A DNA stretch of 39,739 bases from contig JBHHWI010000016.1 of assembly GCA_046756445.1 (NCBI GenBank), positions 1 through 39,739 of the forward strand, given 5' to 3'. Both the position numbers and the translations under genes were made by a program. Below, piece after piece: positions 25,120 through 33,559 of this stretch. Under the pieces are notes generated by a model. The model was not told where the DNA came from. It saw nothing but the letters and a program-made list of their open reading frames with translations, and searched no databases. The first letter of the stretch is position 1. The number at the start of each line of letters is the position of its first letter. The DNA is from JACZWL01 sp046756445 (lineage in GTDB: Bacteria > Pseudomonadota > Gammaproteobacteria > Steroidobacterales > Woeseiaceae).

Positions 25120-26157
25120 TCAGCTGCCGGCACAGGCCCGGCGAAACGAGCGCTCGGCGTCTCGCGGCGGGATCGCTGCCAGCCGTGTCAGCGCGCTTTC
25201 GGCAGGCCTCCGGTCGAAGCTGTCGAAGCCGCATGCCGGCCCCTCGATCCTGCGGGCGGCGGCGATGGCGATACTGACCGCGAGGCGCGTCCGGATCAGA
25301 TCCAGAAGCACCGCCAGCTCCGCATCACCGACCGGCACGACGGCGTTATAGCCCTGGAGGAACGCCGCACAGGCCTCCAGGGGCTCATTCTTGCGCAGGA
25401 CCACGTAGGCGAGCGCGATCGCGACTTCGCATATCCTCGGCTGGTAGCTGATGTCGCCGAAATCGATCAGACCGTCGACGCGCGCCTCACCGTCATCCGA
25501 TACGTTGACCAGGGCGTTGTCGTCGTTGGCGTCATTGTGGATGACGCCATGCGGGAGACCGGTGAGTTGTCCGGCAACGGCATCGTCGAACCTGCCGAGC
25601 ACCGCGGCGAGCTGCCCCGCCGCATCGTCGCTCATATGCCCGAGGTGCCTGCGCGCTTCGCCGGCGCGCGTGAGCTGCCACTGGTGATCCTGGTGCATGG
25701 CGGGATGCGTAAACGACTCGAGCGCCCTGTCGATGCGCCCGAGGCTGCGCCCGAATGTCCGCAGCAGCGCGCGCGACTGCGGCGCGAATTCGGAGAGCGG
25801 CGTCCCCGGGCAAAACGTGAGTGACCAGACGATTCTCTCGGCGGCTCCGATCGAGGCGCTCGCGAACCGCTCGCCCGCCCGCGTCGGAATCACGACCGGC
25901 AGCCTCGGATCGCCGGCAAGCTCGGCGAGATGCGCCAGGGCGCAACACTGCAGATCGACGCGCTGCGCGCTCGCGCCCTCGTGCATCAGTTTCAGAATAC
26001 GCTTCTCCCCGGTCGCCGAAACCGCGAGAAAGTTGTCGTCGAGCTCTCCGTAAAGCGGTGTCAGCTCGGCGTCGAAACCGTACAGGTCTTCGAGTACCTG
26101 CCTGGCCCGGCCTGTGACGGGGTGTTTCCGGTGCGCCCGGGTGGGGCCCTGAGGCAC
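25120..26157 (-). CDS. APH-family phosphotransferase (hydroxylysine kinase-like)
   Basis: 345 residues with a protein-kinase-like small-molecule kinase fold. The catalytic loop GVIHNDANDDNAL gives His207, Asp209 and Asn214, and GLIDFGD gives the metal-binding Asp232. The ATP lobe holds YGELDDNFLA and RILKLMHEG. The pattern resembles the kinase domain of hydroxylysine or ethanolamine-related kinases more than that of antibiotic-resistance enzymes. The start is GTG two bases after the nuclease stop, so the genes are translationally coupled. The substrate is unknown; drug resistance should not be inferred from the family name. Confidence 0.82.
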   Translation of the reverse strand: MPQGPTRAHRKHPVTGRARQVLEDLYGFDAELTPLYGELDDNFLAVSATGEKRILKLMHEGASAQRVDLQCCALAHLAELAGDPRLPVVIPTRAGERFASASIGAAERIVWSLTFCPGTPLSEFAPQSRALLRTFGRSLGRIDRALESFTHPAMHQDHQWQLTRAGEARRHLGHMSDDAAGQLAAVLGRFDDAVAGQLTGLPHGVIHNDANDDNALVNVSDDGEARVDGLIDFGDISYQPRICEVAIALAYVVLRKNEPLEACAAFLQGYNAVVPVGDAELAVLLDLIRTRLAVSIAIAAARRIEGPACGFDSFDRRPAESALTRLAAIPPRDAERSFRRACAGS

Positions 26158-26159
26158 TG

Positions 26160-28052
26160 CTACGGGCTCGGATTCAGGCCCACGACGATCGGATCGTGGT
26201 CCGATGCCCGGTACGGGGTGGCGCCGTCAAAAACTGCCGGGTCGCGGCCGAATTCCAGGTTGTAGTCGAGCACCGCCGGCTCATCGGCATTGACGTGCCA
26301 CTCCGCGACGTCGGAGACCTGTGCGACCAGGCTCGCGGATGCGAGCGCGTGATCGAGCGCCCCGGCCTGGCCGGCAAACACGAACGAATAGCTGCCCGGC
26401 CCGACGAAGTTCTCGAGCAGGTTGTCGTAGCCGGCGGCCTCGAGCGTGGTGACCGGGTCTTCCTGCAGGTAGGCGTTCAGGTCACCGATGATCAGTACGT
26501 CCGGGTCCCCGCTGGCGGTCGGGTCGCCGGCCAGCCAGTCGGCCAGCGCGACCGCCGCGCCGGTTCGCGTTGCGTTGCAGTTGGCCTGACCGTCGTTCAG
26601 GTCCGGATCGCCGACGCTGCTGCAACTCGAGCCCTTGGATTTCAGGTGATTGACGGCCACCGTGAGGATCGCGCCGTTCGAGACCCTGGTGAAACTCTGC
26701 GCCAGAACGGGGCGATTGCGGGCATCGTCGAAGCGCGGGTCCACCGTCGAATCCAGGATGGCGAATGCGCCCGCCGTCGCGACGCTCGCCGGCCTGTACA
26801 GCAGCCCTACCCGAATGGCGTCGGAGCCGATGGTGCCGGTGTCGACGAACGCATAGCTGCCGGCGCCCGCTGCGGCATTCAGGCCGTCGACCAGGCTCTG
26901 CAGCGCGGCCGTGGCATTGTTCTCGAGCTCCATCAGGCCGACGATGTCCGCATCCAGCGCTATCAGCGCAGTGACGATCTTGGTGTGCTGGCGATCGAAC
27001 TCCTGCTGGCTGTCGGCGCCCCGGCAGCCCCTGTCCCCCGACGGTCCGCAGATATTCTGGCCCGTGTCCAGGGTGGTGAAATAGTTCAATACGTTGAAGC
27101 TGGCGACCCTCAGCGTGCCGCCGACAGCCGGCGCCGCGGCGGGCCGCGGGTTCGACGGCACGAATTGCGGGCCGGCCGTCGGCACCAGCCGGTAGGTCTC
27201 GGTCCCGTTGACGCCGCTGCCCCGGGAGAAACGGACATTGCCGGTGACGCCCGTGACGCTGTCACCGGTGCGAATCGAATACCCGGGCGTCGTCGAGACC
27301 GCCGGGTCCAGGTAGCGGACCGGGGCCGCATTCATGATCATCAGCCCGTCGTCCAGCATCACGCTGCGCGCCGCCGCCTGGTCCCGATGCGCGGCGTACC
27401 CCGCCACATCCGGTGCGTTGCCGTTGGTGAACTGCGCGAGCCGGCCGCCCTGCGACAGCAGGACCTCGCCGTATCGCTCCAGATCGAAAAGCGCCGTGAC
27501 GGTCAGGGTCTGCGGAAATCTGACCAGCATGCCCTCGAACCGCTCCAGGTCCGCGATCAGCTCCCCGTCGGCATTGCTTACCGTGCCTGCTGCGGGCAGG
27601 TTGACGTCCGTTTCCGGGATGACGGCGGCCGCCACGGCGTCGACCCGCACGCTGGTCGCCTCGACCCGCGTCTCGCCGGAGAACTCGCTGACGGTTCCCT
27701 CGACCGTGACTCTGTCGCCGACGTTGACGTCGACCGCCGGTGAGGCGCCGTCAGACACGAACACGCCGTCGGAGGTGGCGGGATCGGCGTCAGGGGTCTC
27801 TTCCTGAACGTAAAAGCCGCCGAGGTCGTTCTGCGCATCCGCGTCGCCGCCCTGGAAATCGCCCGTGACGATGCCGCGCACGCGGACCGCCCGGCCGTTT
27901 ACCGGAGAGCTGCGCCCGCTGCCCTGCACGTCGTGAATCGGCGTCATGACCGGACCGGGCGGCGGCGGCGGCATGACCACGGCGGCTCCCCCACCGCCGC
28001 CGCAGCCGGCCGCTGCCACGACCAGCAGCGATATCAGAACGATTGTGCGCAC
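26160..28052 (-). CDS. ExeM/NucH-type extracellular endonuclease lipoprotein
   Basis: 630 residues. A lipoprotein signal ends in AAAGC (lipidated Cys17), followed by a Gly- and Pro-rich linker. Residues about 38-300 include an OB-fold-like segment (VRVRGIVTGDFQGG, GGFYVQEE). The C-terminal half is an endonuclease/exonuclease/phosphatase domain: VASFNVLNYF, VGLMELENN, VNHLKSKG, IIGDLNAY and SDHDPIVVG provide the metal and catalytic residues. Known relatives degrade extracellular DNA, supplying phosphate and nucleotides or remodelling biofilm. The start is GTG with GGAG five bases upstream. It leads directly into the APH-type kinase. Confidence 0.93.
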   Translation of the reverse strand: MRTIVLISLLVVAAAGCGGGGGAAVVMPPPPPGPVMTPIHDVQGSGRSSPVNGRAVRVRGIVTGDFQGGDADAQNDLGGFYVQEETPDADPATSDGVFVSDGASPAVDVNVGDRVTVEGTVSEFSGETRVEATSVRVDAVAAAVIPETDVNLPAAGTVSNADGELIADLERFEGMLVRFPQTLTVTALFDLERYGEVLLSQGGRLAQFTNGNAPDVAGYAAHRDQAAARSVMLDDGLMIMNAAPVRYLDPAVSTTPGYSIRTGDSVTGVTGNVRFSRGSGVNGTETYRLVPTAGPQFVPSNPRPAAAPAVGGTLRVASFNVLNYFTTLDTGQNICGPSGDRGCRGADSQQEFDRQHTKIVTALIALDADIVGLMELENNATAALQSLVDGLNAAAGAGSYAFVDTGTIGSDAIRVGLLYRPASVATAGAFAILDSTVDPRFDDARNRPVLAQSFTRVSNGAILTVAVNHLKSKGSSCSSVGDPDLNDGQANCNATRTGAAVALADWLAGDPTASGDPDVLIIGDLNAYLQEDPVTTLEAAGYDNLLENFVGPGSYSFVFAGQAGALDHALASASLVAQVSDVAEWHVNADEPAVLDYNLEFGRDPAVFDGATPYRASDHDPIVVGLNPSP

Positions 28053-28098
28053 GGATTCTCCCCCGCACTGGACAGATACATCGAACTTATATCATGCC

Positions 28099-28347
28099 TC
28101 AGCGAGAGACTTCCGCAAACGAGGAGAGAAACTCGAGTCCCTTGCGCAGCCTGTAGCGGTCGACCGTTTCCGGCACCACGTTCTTGTAGTCGGCCACGAC
28201 CCAGCGTACCTCATGGGTACTGCAGTAACCCCAGAGAATGCGTCCGATCGGCCATACATTGGTCTGCTTGCCGCAATGTGGACAGCCGCGCACACTCATG
28301 CGGCGCCCCAGCGGGAATGGAATCACGTTGCCGGAATCGGGAGCCAT
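28099..28347 (-). CDS. Small zinc-ribbon-like protein of unknown function
   Basis: 82 residues from the ATG at 28347, chosen because the N-terminus SGNVIPFPLGRR begins there; the frame is open to 28533 but the extra residues look non-coding. Four possible zinc ligands are seen: Cys22 and Cys25 in GCPHCGK, and Cys42 and His45 in GYCSTHEVRW. A charged helix follows (about 60-78). No signal peptide or membrane span. It precedes the nuclease gene by 46 bp and is divergent from the hydrolase gene at 28569. No function is assigned. Confidence 0.6.
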   Translation of the reverse strand: MAPDSGNVIPFPLGRRMSVRGCPHCGKQTNVWPIGRILWGYCSTHEVRWVVADYKNVVPETVDRYRLRKGLEFLSSFAEVSR

Positions 28348-28445
28348 GGGATAAGTTAAATAGCTGACCTTCTTCCGGCAGACTGTGACCGGACTCTCAC
28401 CGCAACCGTATCGGCGCAGTCGACTGCCGAATCTGTGACCTGGGT

Positions 28446-28463
28446 CCGCCCCGCTCGGGGCGG
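28446..28463. repeat. Perfect GC-rich hairpin in divergent spacer
   Basis: CCGCCCC at 28446-28452 and GGGGCGG at 28457-28463 are exact complements around four bases. There is no T run on either strand, so it is not a terminator. It lies in the 221-bp gap between the zinc-ribbon gene and the metallo-hydrolase gene and may be an operator or a leader structure. Nothing else is recognised in that gap. Confidence 0.4.
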
Positions 28464-28568
28464 CATCCCGCACCGCATCATTCCCCGCCGGCATTGGCAA
28501 ACACGGCGCCGGTGATGTAAAACCTGCACCCATAAAGACAACAAGCTTTCCGGAACCAGGGGGACAAC

Positions 28569-29444
28569 ATGATCAGGCGATTTGTCGTTGGGGCGATCCT
28601 TCTCATCGGTTCGACCGGCTGGTTGCCGGCCCAGCAGGCTGCGATAACGTTCAGGTCTACCGACGTGGCCGAGGGCCTGACCATGCTGGAGGGCCAGGGC
28701 GGCTTCGCCGGGGGCAATCTGGGCCTTTTGACAGGCAGTGACGGCGTGATCCTGATCGACGACGCGCTCGAACCGCTGGCGGAGACGGTGATCAGGGCCG
28801 TGGAGGATCATGCCGGCCGGCCGGTCGATTTCGTGATCAATACCCATGTGCACGGCGACCATATCGGCGGAAACGCAGCGCTGCACGAGTCCGGCGCGCT
28901 GATCGTCACGCACGACAATATTCGCCATCGCATGCTCGAGGAAGATGTGGCCGAAGACGCTCTGCCGATCATCACCTTTTCCGATGCCGTCACGTTCCAT
29001 CTCAACGGCCAACGGGCATTCGTCTTCCATGTCGCAAACGCCCATACGGACGGCGACGCGGTCATTCATTTTCCGGACGTCAACGTCGTCCACACGGGCG
29101 ATCTGCACTTCAACGGTATGTTTCCGTTCATCGATCTCGATCGGGGCGGCAGCGTCGCCGGCTATCTGGCCGGTCAGGAAGAGATCCTGGAGTTGGCGGA
29201 TTCAGACACGAAGATCATTCCGGGCCACGGCCCGCTTGCCAGCGAGGCGGATCTTCAGGCCGCCCACGACATGCTGGCCGATGCCCTGGCACGGGTAGGC
29301 AAGCTGGTCGATGCAGGAAAATCGCAGGCCGAGATCCTCGCCGAGAACCCACTGGGGTCCTATCACGATGACTGGAACTGGGACTTCATCACCACCGAAA
29401 GAATGACCCAGACGCTCTATCGCTCCCTGACCGAAAACAACTGA
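28569..29444 (+). CDS. Secreted metallo-beta-lactamase-fold hydrolase
   Basis: 291 residues. A signal peptide covers residues 1-21. The MBL zinc motif HVHGDH gives His93, His95, Asp97 and His98; His159 (NAHTDGDAV), Asp178 (HTGDLH) and His220 (IPGHGP) complete a two-metal site. This set resembles periplasmic MBL-fold hydrolases related to quinoprotein-relay proteins or subclass B enzymes. The substrate cannot be told, and beta-lactam cleavage is not implied. First gene of a plus-strand unit; the transporter begins 17 bp downstream. Confidence 0.9.
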   Translation: MIRRFVVGAILLIGSTGWLPAQQAAITFRSTDVAEGLTMLEGQGGFAGGNLGLLTGSDGVILIDDALEPLAETVIRAVEDHAGRPVDFVINTHVHGDHIGGNAALHESGALIVTHDNIRHRMLEEDVAEDALPIITFSDAVTFHLNGQRAFVFHVANAHTDGDAVIHFPDVNVVHTGDLHFNGMFPFIDLDRGGSVAGYLAGQEEILELADSDTKIIPGHGPLASEADLQAAHDMLADALARVGKLVDAGKSQAEILAENPLGSYHDDWNWDFITTERMTQTLYRSLTENN

Positions 29445-29461
29445 CAGACAAGGACTCCGAC

Positions 29462-31006
29462 ATGGCTGAATCCGAAAGCCCGAAGCCCGGCCGCCTCGAA
29501 CGCGCGCTGGCGGCGGTCGAACGCGTAGGCAACAGACTACCCGATCCGGCCGTGCTGTTTATCGCCCTGCTCATCATCGTATGGGTCCTGTCCTGGATGC
29601 TGTCGGGCACCAGCTTTGACGTCATCGATCCGCGAAGCGGGCAAGCGCTCGTCATCGAAAACCAATTGACGGGAACTGCGATTACTACCTTCCTCTCCTC
29701 GATGGTCAGTAACTTCATGCAGCTTCCTCCCGTCGGCGTGGTTTTGGTCGCAATGCTCGGCATCGGGGTCGCGGAATACACGGGTTTCATCAGTGCGGCG
29801 CTCAAGGTCATAATGGAAAAGACTGCCCGATGGCTGTTATCGCCGACAGTCGTTCTTGTTGGTATTGTCAGCCATTCGGCCGTTGACGCCGGTTACGTCC
29901 TGGTGATTCCACTGGGCGGCGTAATTTTCTACCTCGCTGGACGTCATCCGCTTGCCGGGATAGCCGCGGCTTTCGCCGGCGTGTCCGGGGGATTCTCGGC
30001 CAACTTCGTGCCATCCGTACTGGACCCGATGTTGCAGGGCATCTCCCAGGCAGGCGCACAGATTCTCGATGCGGATATCGTACTCAATCCCCTGAACAAC
30101 TATTTCTTTACCACTGCCTCATCGGTCCTGATCATCGGGTTTGGCTGGTATCTGACGGACAAAGTCGTCGAACCGAGGTTGCAGGCCAGTGAGGTGGACG
30201 GGGACCCCGACGGGTTGCCGGCAATGGAGCCGATTCAGGACGCCGAGCGAAGGGGCCTGCGATGGGCTCTCGTCTCAATGGTGATCGGTATCCTTGTGCT
30301 CGTTTTGACCGCCTGGCCGGACACCTCGGTATGGCGAGCGAGTGATGGGGGATTGACTTCGAGAGGCGCTCCGTTGATGGCGTCCATCGTGCCGCTGATC
30401 TTCTTGCTGTTCCTGCTGCCGGGTATCGTTTACGGCATTGCAGCGGGCACTATGAAAAGCTCGCGTGACATGATTGCTGGTATGAAAAAATCCATGGAGA
30501 GCATGGGGTACTACCTGGTGATCATGTTCTTCATCGCCCAGTTCATATACGCATTCGGGCAGTCGAATCTCGGCGTATTGCTGGCGCTCGAGGGCGCCGC
30601 GGCACTCAAGGCAATGGCCATGCCGGCCGCGATAACCGTAACGGGGATCATCATTCTCACCGGCTTCATCAACCTGTTCGTGGGCTCCGCATCCGCGAAA
30701 TGGGCGCTGATTGCACCGATTTTCGTACCGATGCTGATGCAGCTCGGGATTTCGCCGGACTTTACACAGGCCGCTTACCGTGTAGGCGATTCGAGCACCA
30801 ACATCATTACGCCGCTGATGCCGTACTTTCCGCTGGTAGTGGTTTTTTGCCAGCGCTACGTCAAGAGCACCGGCATCGGCACGGTCACGGCGATGATGCT
30901 GCCGTACTCGATCACGTTTCTGGTCGTGTGGACGATATTCCTGTTGTTGTACTGGCTGACGGGACTGCCGCTGGGTCTGCAGGCGAGTTACACCTACCCG
31001 CCCTAG
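29462..31006 (+). CDS. abgT: AbgT family transporter
   Basis: 514 residues, the usual AbgT length, with about a dozen membrane spans. Seen: N-terminal RVGNRLPDPAVLFIALL, the re-entrant region GVSGGFSANFVPSVLDP, GYYLVIMFFIAQFIYAFG, and the conserved C-terminal RVGDSSTNIITPLMPYFPL. Known: E. coli AbgT imports p-aminobenzoyl-glutamate, and MtrF-type members export sulfonamides; this alone does not decide direction. The start has AAGGA seven bases upstream. The neighbouring M20 dipeptidase fits import and cleavage of dipeptide-like compounds, as in the E. coli abg operon, where the peptidase is also M20-type. Confidence 0.93.
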   Translation: MAESESPKPGRLERALAAVERVGNRLPDPAVLFIALLIIVWVLSWMLSGTSFDVIDPRSGQALVIENQLTGTAITTFLSSMVSNFMQLPPVGVVLVAMLGIGVAEYTGFISAALKVIMEKTARWLLSPTVVLVGIVSHSAVDAGYVLVIPLGGVIFYLAGRHPLAGIAAAFAGVSGGFSANFVPSVLDPMLQGISQAGAQILDADIVLNPLNNYFFTTASSVLIIGFGWYLTDKVVEPRLQASEVDGDPDGLPAMEPIQDAERRGLRWALVSMVIGILVLVLTAWPDTSVWRASDGGLTSRGAPLMASIVPLIFLLFLLPGIVYGIAAGTMKSSRDMIAGMKKSMESMGYYLVIMFFIAQFIYAFGQSNLGVLLALEGAAALKAMAMPAAITVTGIIILTGFINLFVGSASAKWALIAPIFVPMLMQLGISPDFTQAAYRVGDSSTNIITPLMPYFPLVVVFCQRYVKSTGIGTVTAMMLPYSITFLVVWTIFLLLYWLTGLPLGLQASYTYPP

Positions 31007-31091
31007 CAGGGTGCCTCCCCAGGTCACAGGGTTGTCCGCAAACGCGCGGCCGCTCTGCTATCCTCACTCGACGAACAACAAGGAACTGATT

Positions 31092-31784
31092 GTGGCAACG
31101 ACCTATCTGCATGAAAAGCAATTGCCTAATGAGTCGCCGGAGTATCGTACAGCCAGGAACAAACTGCTTGCCGAAGAACAGGCGCTCAGGGAGAGCATAG
31201 AGCGCGTGGCGGCACTGCGCCGCGATCTTCCACCGGGCGGCGAACTCAAGGAGGACTATGAGTTCGAGGAAATCGGTCTCTCGGACGGCGGAACGCGCCC
31301 GATCCGGTTCTCGGAGCTGTTAGGCGACAAGGCCGATCTCCTCGTTTACAGCTATATGTACGGACCGGACTGGGGTCATCCCTGTCCGTCCTGCACATCG
31401 GTCATCGACGCCATCAACGCTGCCAGCCGTCATGTCCGGCAGCAGGTCGAACTCGCGGTTATCGGCACGGCAACGCCGGCGCAACTGTACGAGATCGCCG
31501 GGGAACGCAACTGGCAGGACCTGAGGCTGCTGTCGTGCCAGCACAACGACTATGCGAAGGACTATCTTGCGCAACCAGGCGACGCGCAATCTCTGATGCC
31601 CGTCATAAACGCGTTTGAAAGACAAGGCGATCGCATTCGTCACTTCTGGTCATCGGAACTGCTCTGGACGCCGATGGAGGGCAAACACCCGCGCCATGTC
31701 GATATCGTATGGCCCGTATGGGGGCTTCTCGACATGACGCGATCCGGCCGGCACCCCGAAAAAACGCCGCAACTGAATTACTGA
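31092..31784 (+). CDS. DUF899 family thioredoxin-like protein
   Basis: 230 residues from GTG at 31092, with AAGGA seven bases upstream. A longer in-frame reading from 31011 is rejected because those residues do not match the family. A predominantly helical N-terminus (ARNKLLAEEQALRESIERVAA is typical, residues 21-41) precedes a thioredoxin fold with SYMYGPDWGHPCPSC, giving Cys98 and Cys101. HVDIVWPVWGLLDMT closes the domain. No signal peptide, hence cytoplasmic. The function is not established; a redox role is plausible. It lies between AbgT and the M20 peptidase, 14 bp before the latter. Confidence 0.88.
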   Translation: MATTYLHEKQLPNESPEYRTARNKLLAEEQALRESIERVAALRRDLPPGGELKEDYEFEEIGLSDGGTRPIRFSELLGDKADLLVYSYMYGPDWGHPCPSCTSVIDAINAASRHVRQQVELAVIGTATPAQLYEIAGERNWQDLRLLSCQHNDYAKDYLAQPGDAQSLMPVINAFERQGDRIRHFWSSELLWTPMEGKHPRHVDIVWPVWGLLDMTRSGRHPEKTPQLNY

Positions 31785-31798
31785 CAAAAAGACTGACA

Positions 31799-33208
31799 AT
31801 GAATACCGAAAAGACATTGGACTTCGTCGATAAGGTCTGGGACGAATCGATCATTCCCGAGCTCTGCGAGTACATCAAGATTCCCAACAAGTCGCCGGCC
31901 TTCGATCCCGACTGGGAGAAACATGGCTACATGGAACGGGCGGTGACCATGCTTGAAGAGTGGTGCAGACAACAGCCGATCGAGGGCATGCAAATCGAGG
32001 TCGTCCGGATCGACGGCCGCACGCCCCTGCTCTTCATCGACATTCCGGGCGCATCCGACGACGTCGTGTTGCTGTACGGCCATTACGACAAGCAACCGGA
32101 GTTCACGGGCTGGGATGACGAACTGGATCCCTGGATACCGGTCATCAGGGATGGAAAATTGTACGGTCGAGGCGGCGCCGATGACGGCTATGCCGTATTC
32201 GGATCGCTGACGGCGATTCGAGCGCTACAGGAGCAGGGAATCGAACACGCGCATTGCGTTGTGCTCATCGAGGGCTGCGAGGAAAGCGGCAGTTTCGATC
32301 TGCCCTGCTACATCGAGAAGCTGGAGCATCGCATCGGCGCACCCGGCCTGGTCGTCTGTCTCGACGCGGAATGCGGCAATTATGATCAGTTCTGGTGCAC
32401 GACTTCGCTGCGCGGCAACCTCACCGGCAACCTGCACGCCGATGTTTTGACCGAAGGTGTTCATTCCGGTGGCGCCGGTGGCGTCGTGCCCTCCAGCTTC
32501 AGGGTATTGCGCCAGTTACTCAGCCGCATCGAAGACGAGTCGAACGGAAAAATCCTGCTCAACGATCTGTATGCCGAGATCCCGGAACAACGTACCGAGC
32601 AGGCGAAACTGGCGGCCGAGGTGCTCGATGAATCGGTCTATCTCAAGTATCCCTGGGCGGTCGCCGACCCTCTACCTGCCGAGTCGCCGTACGACCTCCT
32701 GCTGAATAATACCTGGCGGCCCGCATTGACCGTCACCGGCGCTGACGGTCTGCCCGCGCTCGTCAACGCTGGCAACGTCCTGCTGCCAGGTACGACATTG
32801 AAACTGTCGTTCCGATTGCCGCCTACCTGCGATGCGGACAGAGCGGCGGAATCAGTCAAGAATACCCTCGAGGCAGATACGCCGCCCTTGTCGGAGGTCC
32901 GTTTCGAGGTGGAATCGACCATGGGAGGATGGAGCGCCCCGCCGGTCGCAGGATGGTTGGAAGCTTCGATGCAAAAGGCCTCCCGGAATTTCTTCGACAG
33001 ACCCTCGATGTACATGGGCACCGGCGGCACGATTCCGTTCATGGGTATGCTGGGCGAGAAGTTTCCCCGGGCGCAATTCCTCGTGACCGGCCTGCTCGGA
33101 CCGAATTCGAATGCGCACGGACCAAACGAGTTCCTGCATATCACCACGGGCAAGCGACTCACCTGCTGTGTCGCGCAGGTGCTGGAGGACCATTTCAAGA
33201 GGGCCTAG
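31799..33208 (+). CDS. M20 family dipeptidase
   Basis: 469 residues from the ATG at 31799. Two-zinc M20 ligands are visible: His95 and Asp97 in LLYGHYDKQP, Asp128 in GRGGADDG, the catalytic Glu161 and ligand Glu162 in EGCEESG, and LDAECG in the second half. A dimerisation lid domain lies at about 210-390, and TGGTIPFMG is the C-terminal signature. The layout fits carnosinase/PepV-like dipeptidases. It has no signal peptide. Cotranscription with AbgT suggests cytoplasmic cleavage of an imported dipeptide or aminoacyl conjugate. The DUF2905 gene starts four bases later. Confidence 0.92.
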   Translation: MNTEKTLDFVDKVWDESIIPELCEYIKIPNKSPAFDPDWEKHGYMERAVTMLEEWCRQQPIEGMQIEVVRIDGRTPLLFIDIPGASDDVVLLYGHYDKQPEFTGWDDELDPWIPVIRDGKLYGRGGADDGYAVFGSLTAIRALQEQGIEHAHCVVLIEGCEESGSFDLPCYIEKLEHRIGAPGLVVCLDAECGNYDQFWCTTSLRGNLTGNLHADVLTEGVHSGGAGGVVPSSFRVLRQLLSRIEDESNGKILLNDLYAEIPEQRTEQAKLAAEVLDESVYLKYPWAVADPLPAESPYDLLLNNTWRPALTVTGADGLPALVNAGNVLLPGTTLKLSFRLPPTCDADRAAESVKNTLEADTPPLSEVRFEVESTMGGWSAPPVAGWLEASMQKASRNFFDRPSMYMGTGGTIPFMGMLGEKFPRAQFLVTGLLGPNSNAHGPNEFLHITTGKRLTCCVAQVLEDHFKRA

Positions 33209-33212
33209 GATC

Positions 33213-33413
33213 ATGCAGCGCGTTCTGATTGTCATCGGCGTCCTGATCATCCTCGCAGGCCTGGCGTGGCCATGGCTGAGTCAGCTTCCCCTGGGCCGCC
33301 TGCCCGGCGATATCTTGATCGACAAGCCGAACGTCAAAATATACATACCGATCGTCACGATGATAATCGTCAGTGCACTGCTGACCCTGTTGTTCTGGAT
33401 TTTCAGACAATGA
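33213..33413 (+). CDS. DUF2905 family small membrane protein
   Basis: 66 residues with two hydrophobic spans at about 3-20 and 46-63. The central loop LGRLPGDILIDKPNVKIYIPI is the family signature: Gly-Asp-Ile and the following IYIPI motif. The ATG at 33213 overlaps nothing and lies four bases after the M20 stop, so it is the last gene of the operon. Inner-membrane protein of unknown function, common in proteobacteria. Confidence 0.88.
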   Translation: MQRVLIVIGVLIILAGLAWPWLSQLPLGRLPGDILIDKPNVKIYIPIVTMIIVSALLTLLFWIFRQ

Positions 33414-33559
33414 GTGCACGACTCGTCGTCGAATCAGTCAGACGATTCGCGGTTGATGCTTTTTGCATTCTATTCGGTCTTTGGCCATACGCATTTCAAG
33501 AGACCGACAACAGGACTTGACGAGACCTATACTCAGGCGGTCGAGATGACCTGATGCGC

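Noticed and set aside
23477..25351. A 624-codon plus-strand frame over the P1 peptidase, the reductase and the kinase
   Set aside because: All three minus-strand genes have conserved catalytic motifs, while this frame is low in recognisable motifs and crosses several gene borders.
25120..26157. Antibiotic-resistance kinase reading of the APH-family gene
   Set aside because: Family membership alone does not give drug modification; the sequence is closer to hydroxylysine kinase-like enzymes and no resistance context exists.
26196..27743. A 515-codon plus-strand frame inside the nuclease gene
   Set aside because: It is antisense to EEP-nuclease motifs and has no homolog-like motif of its own.
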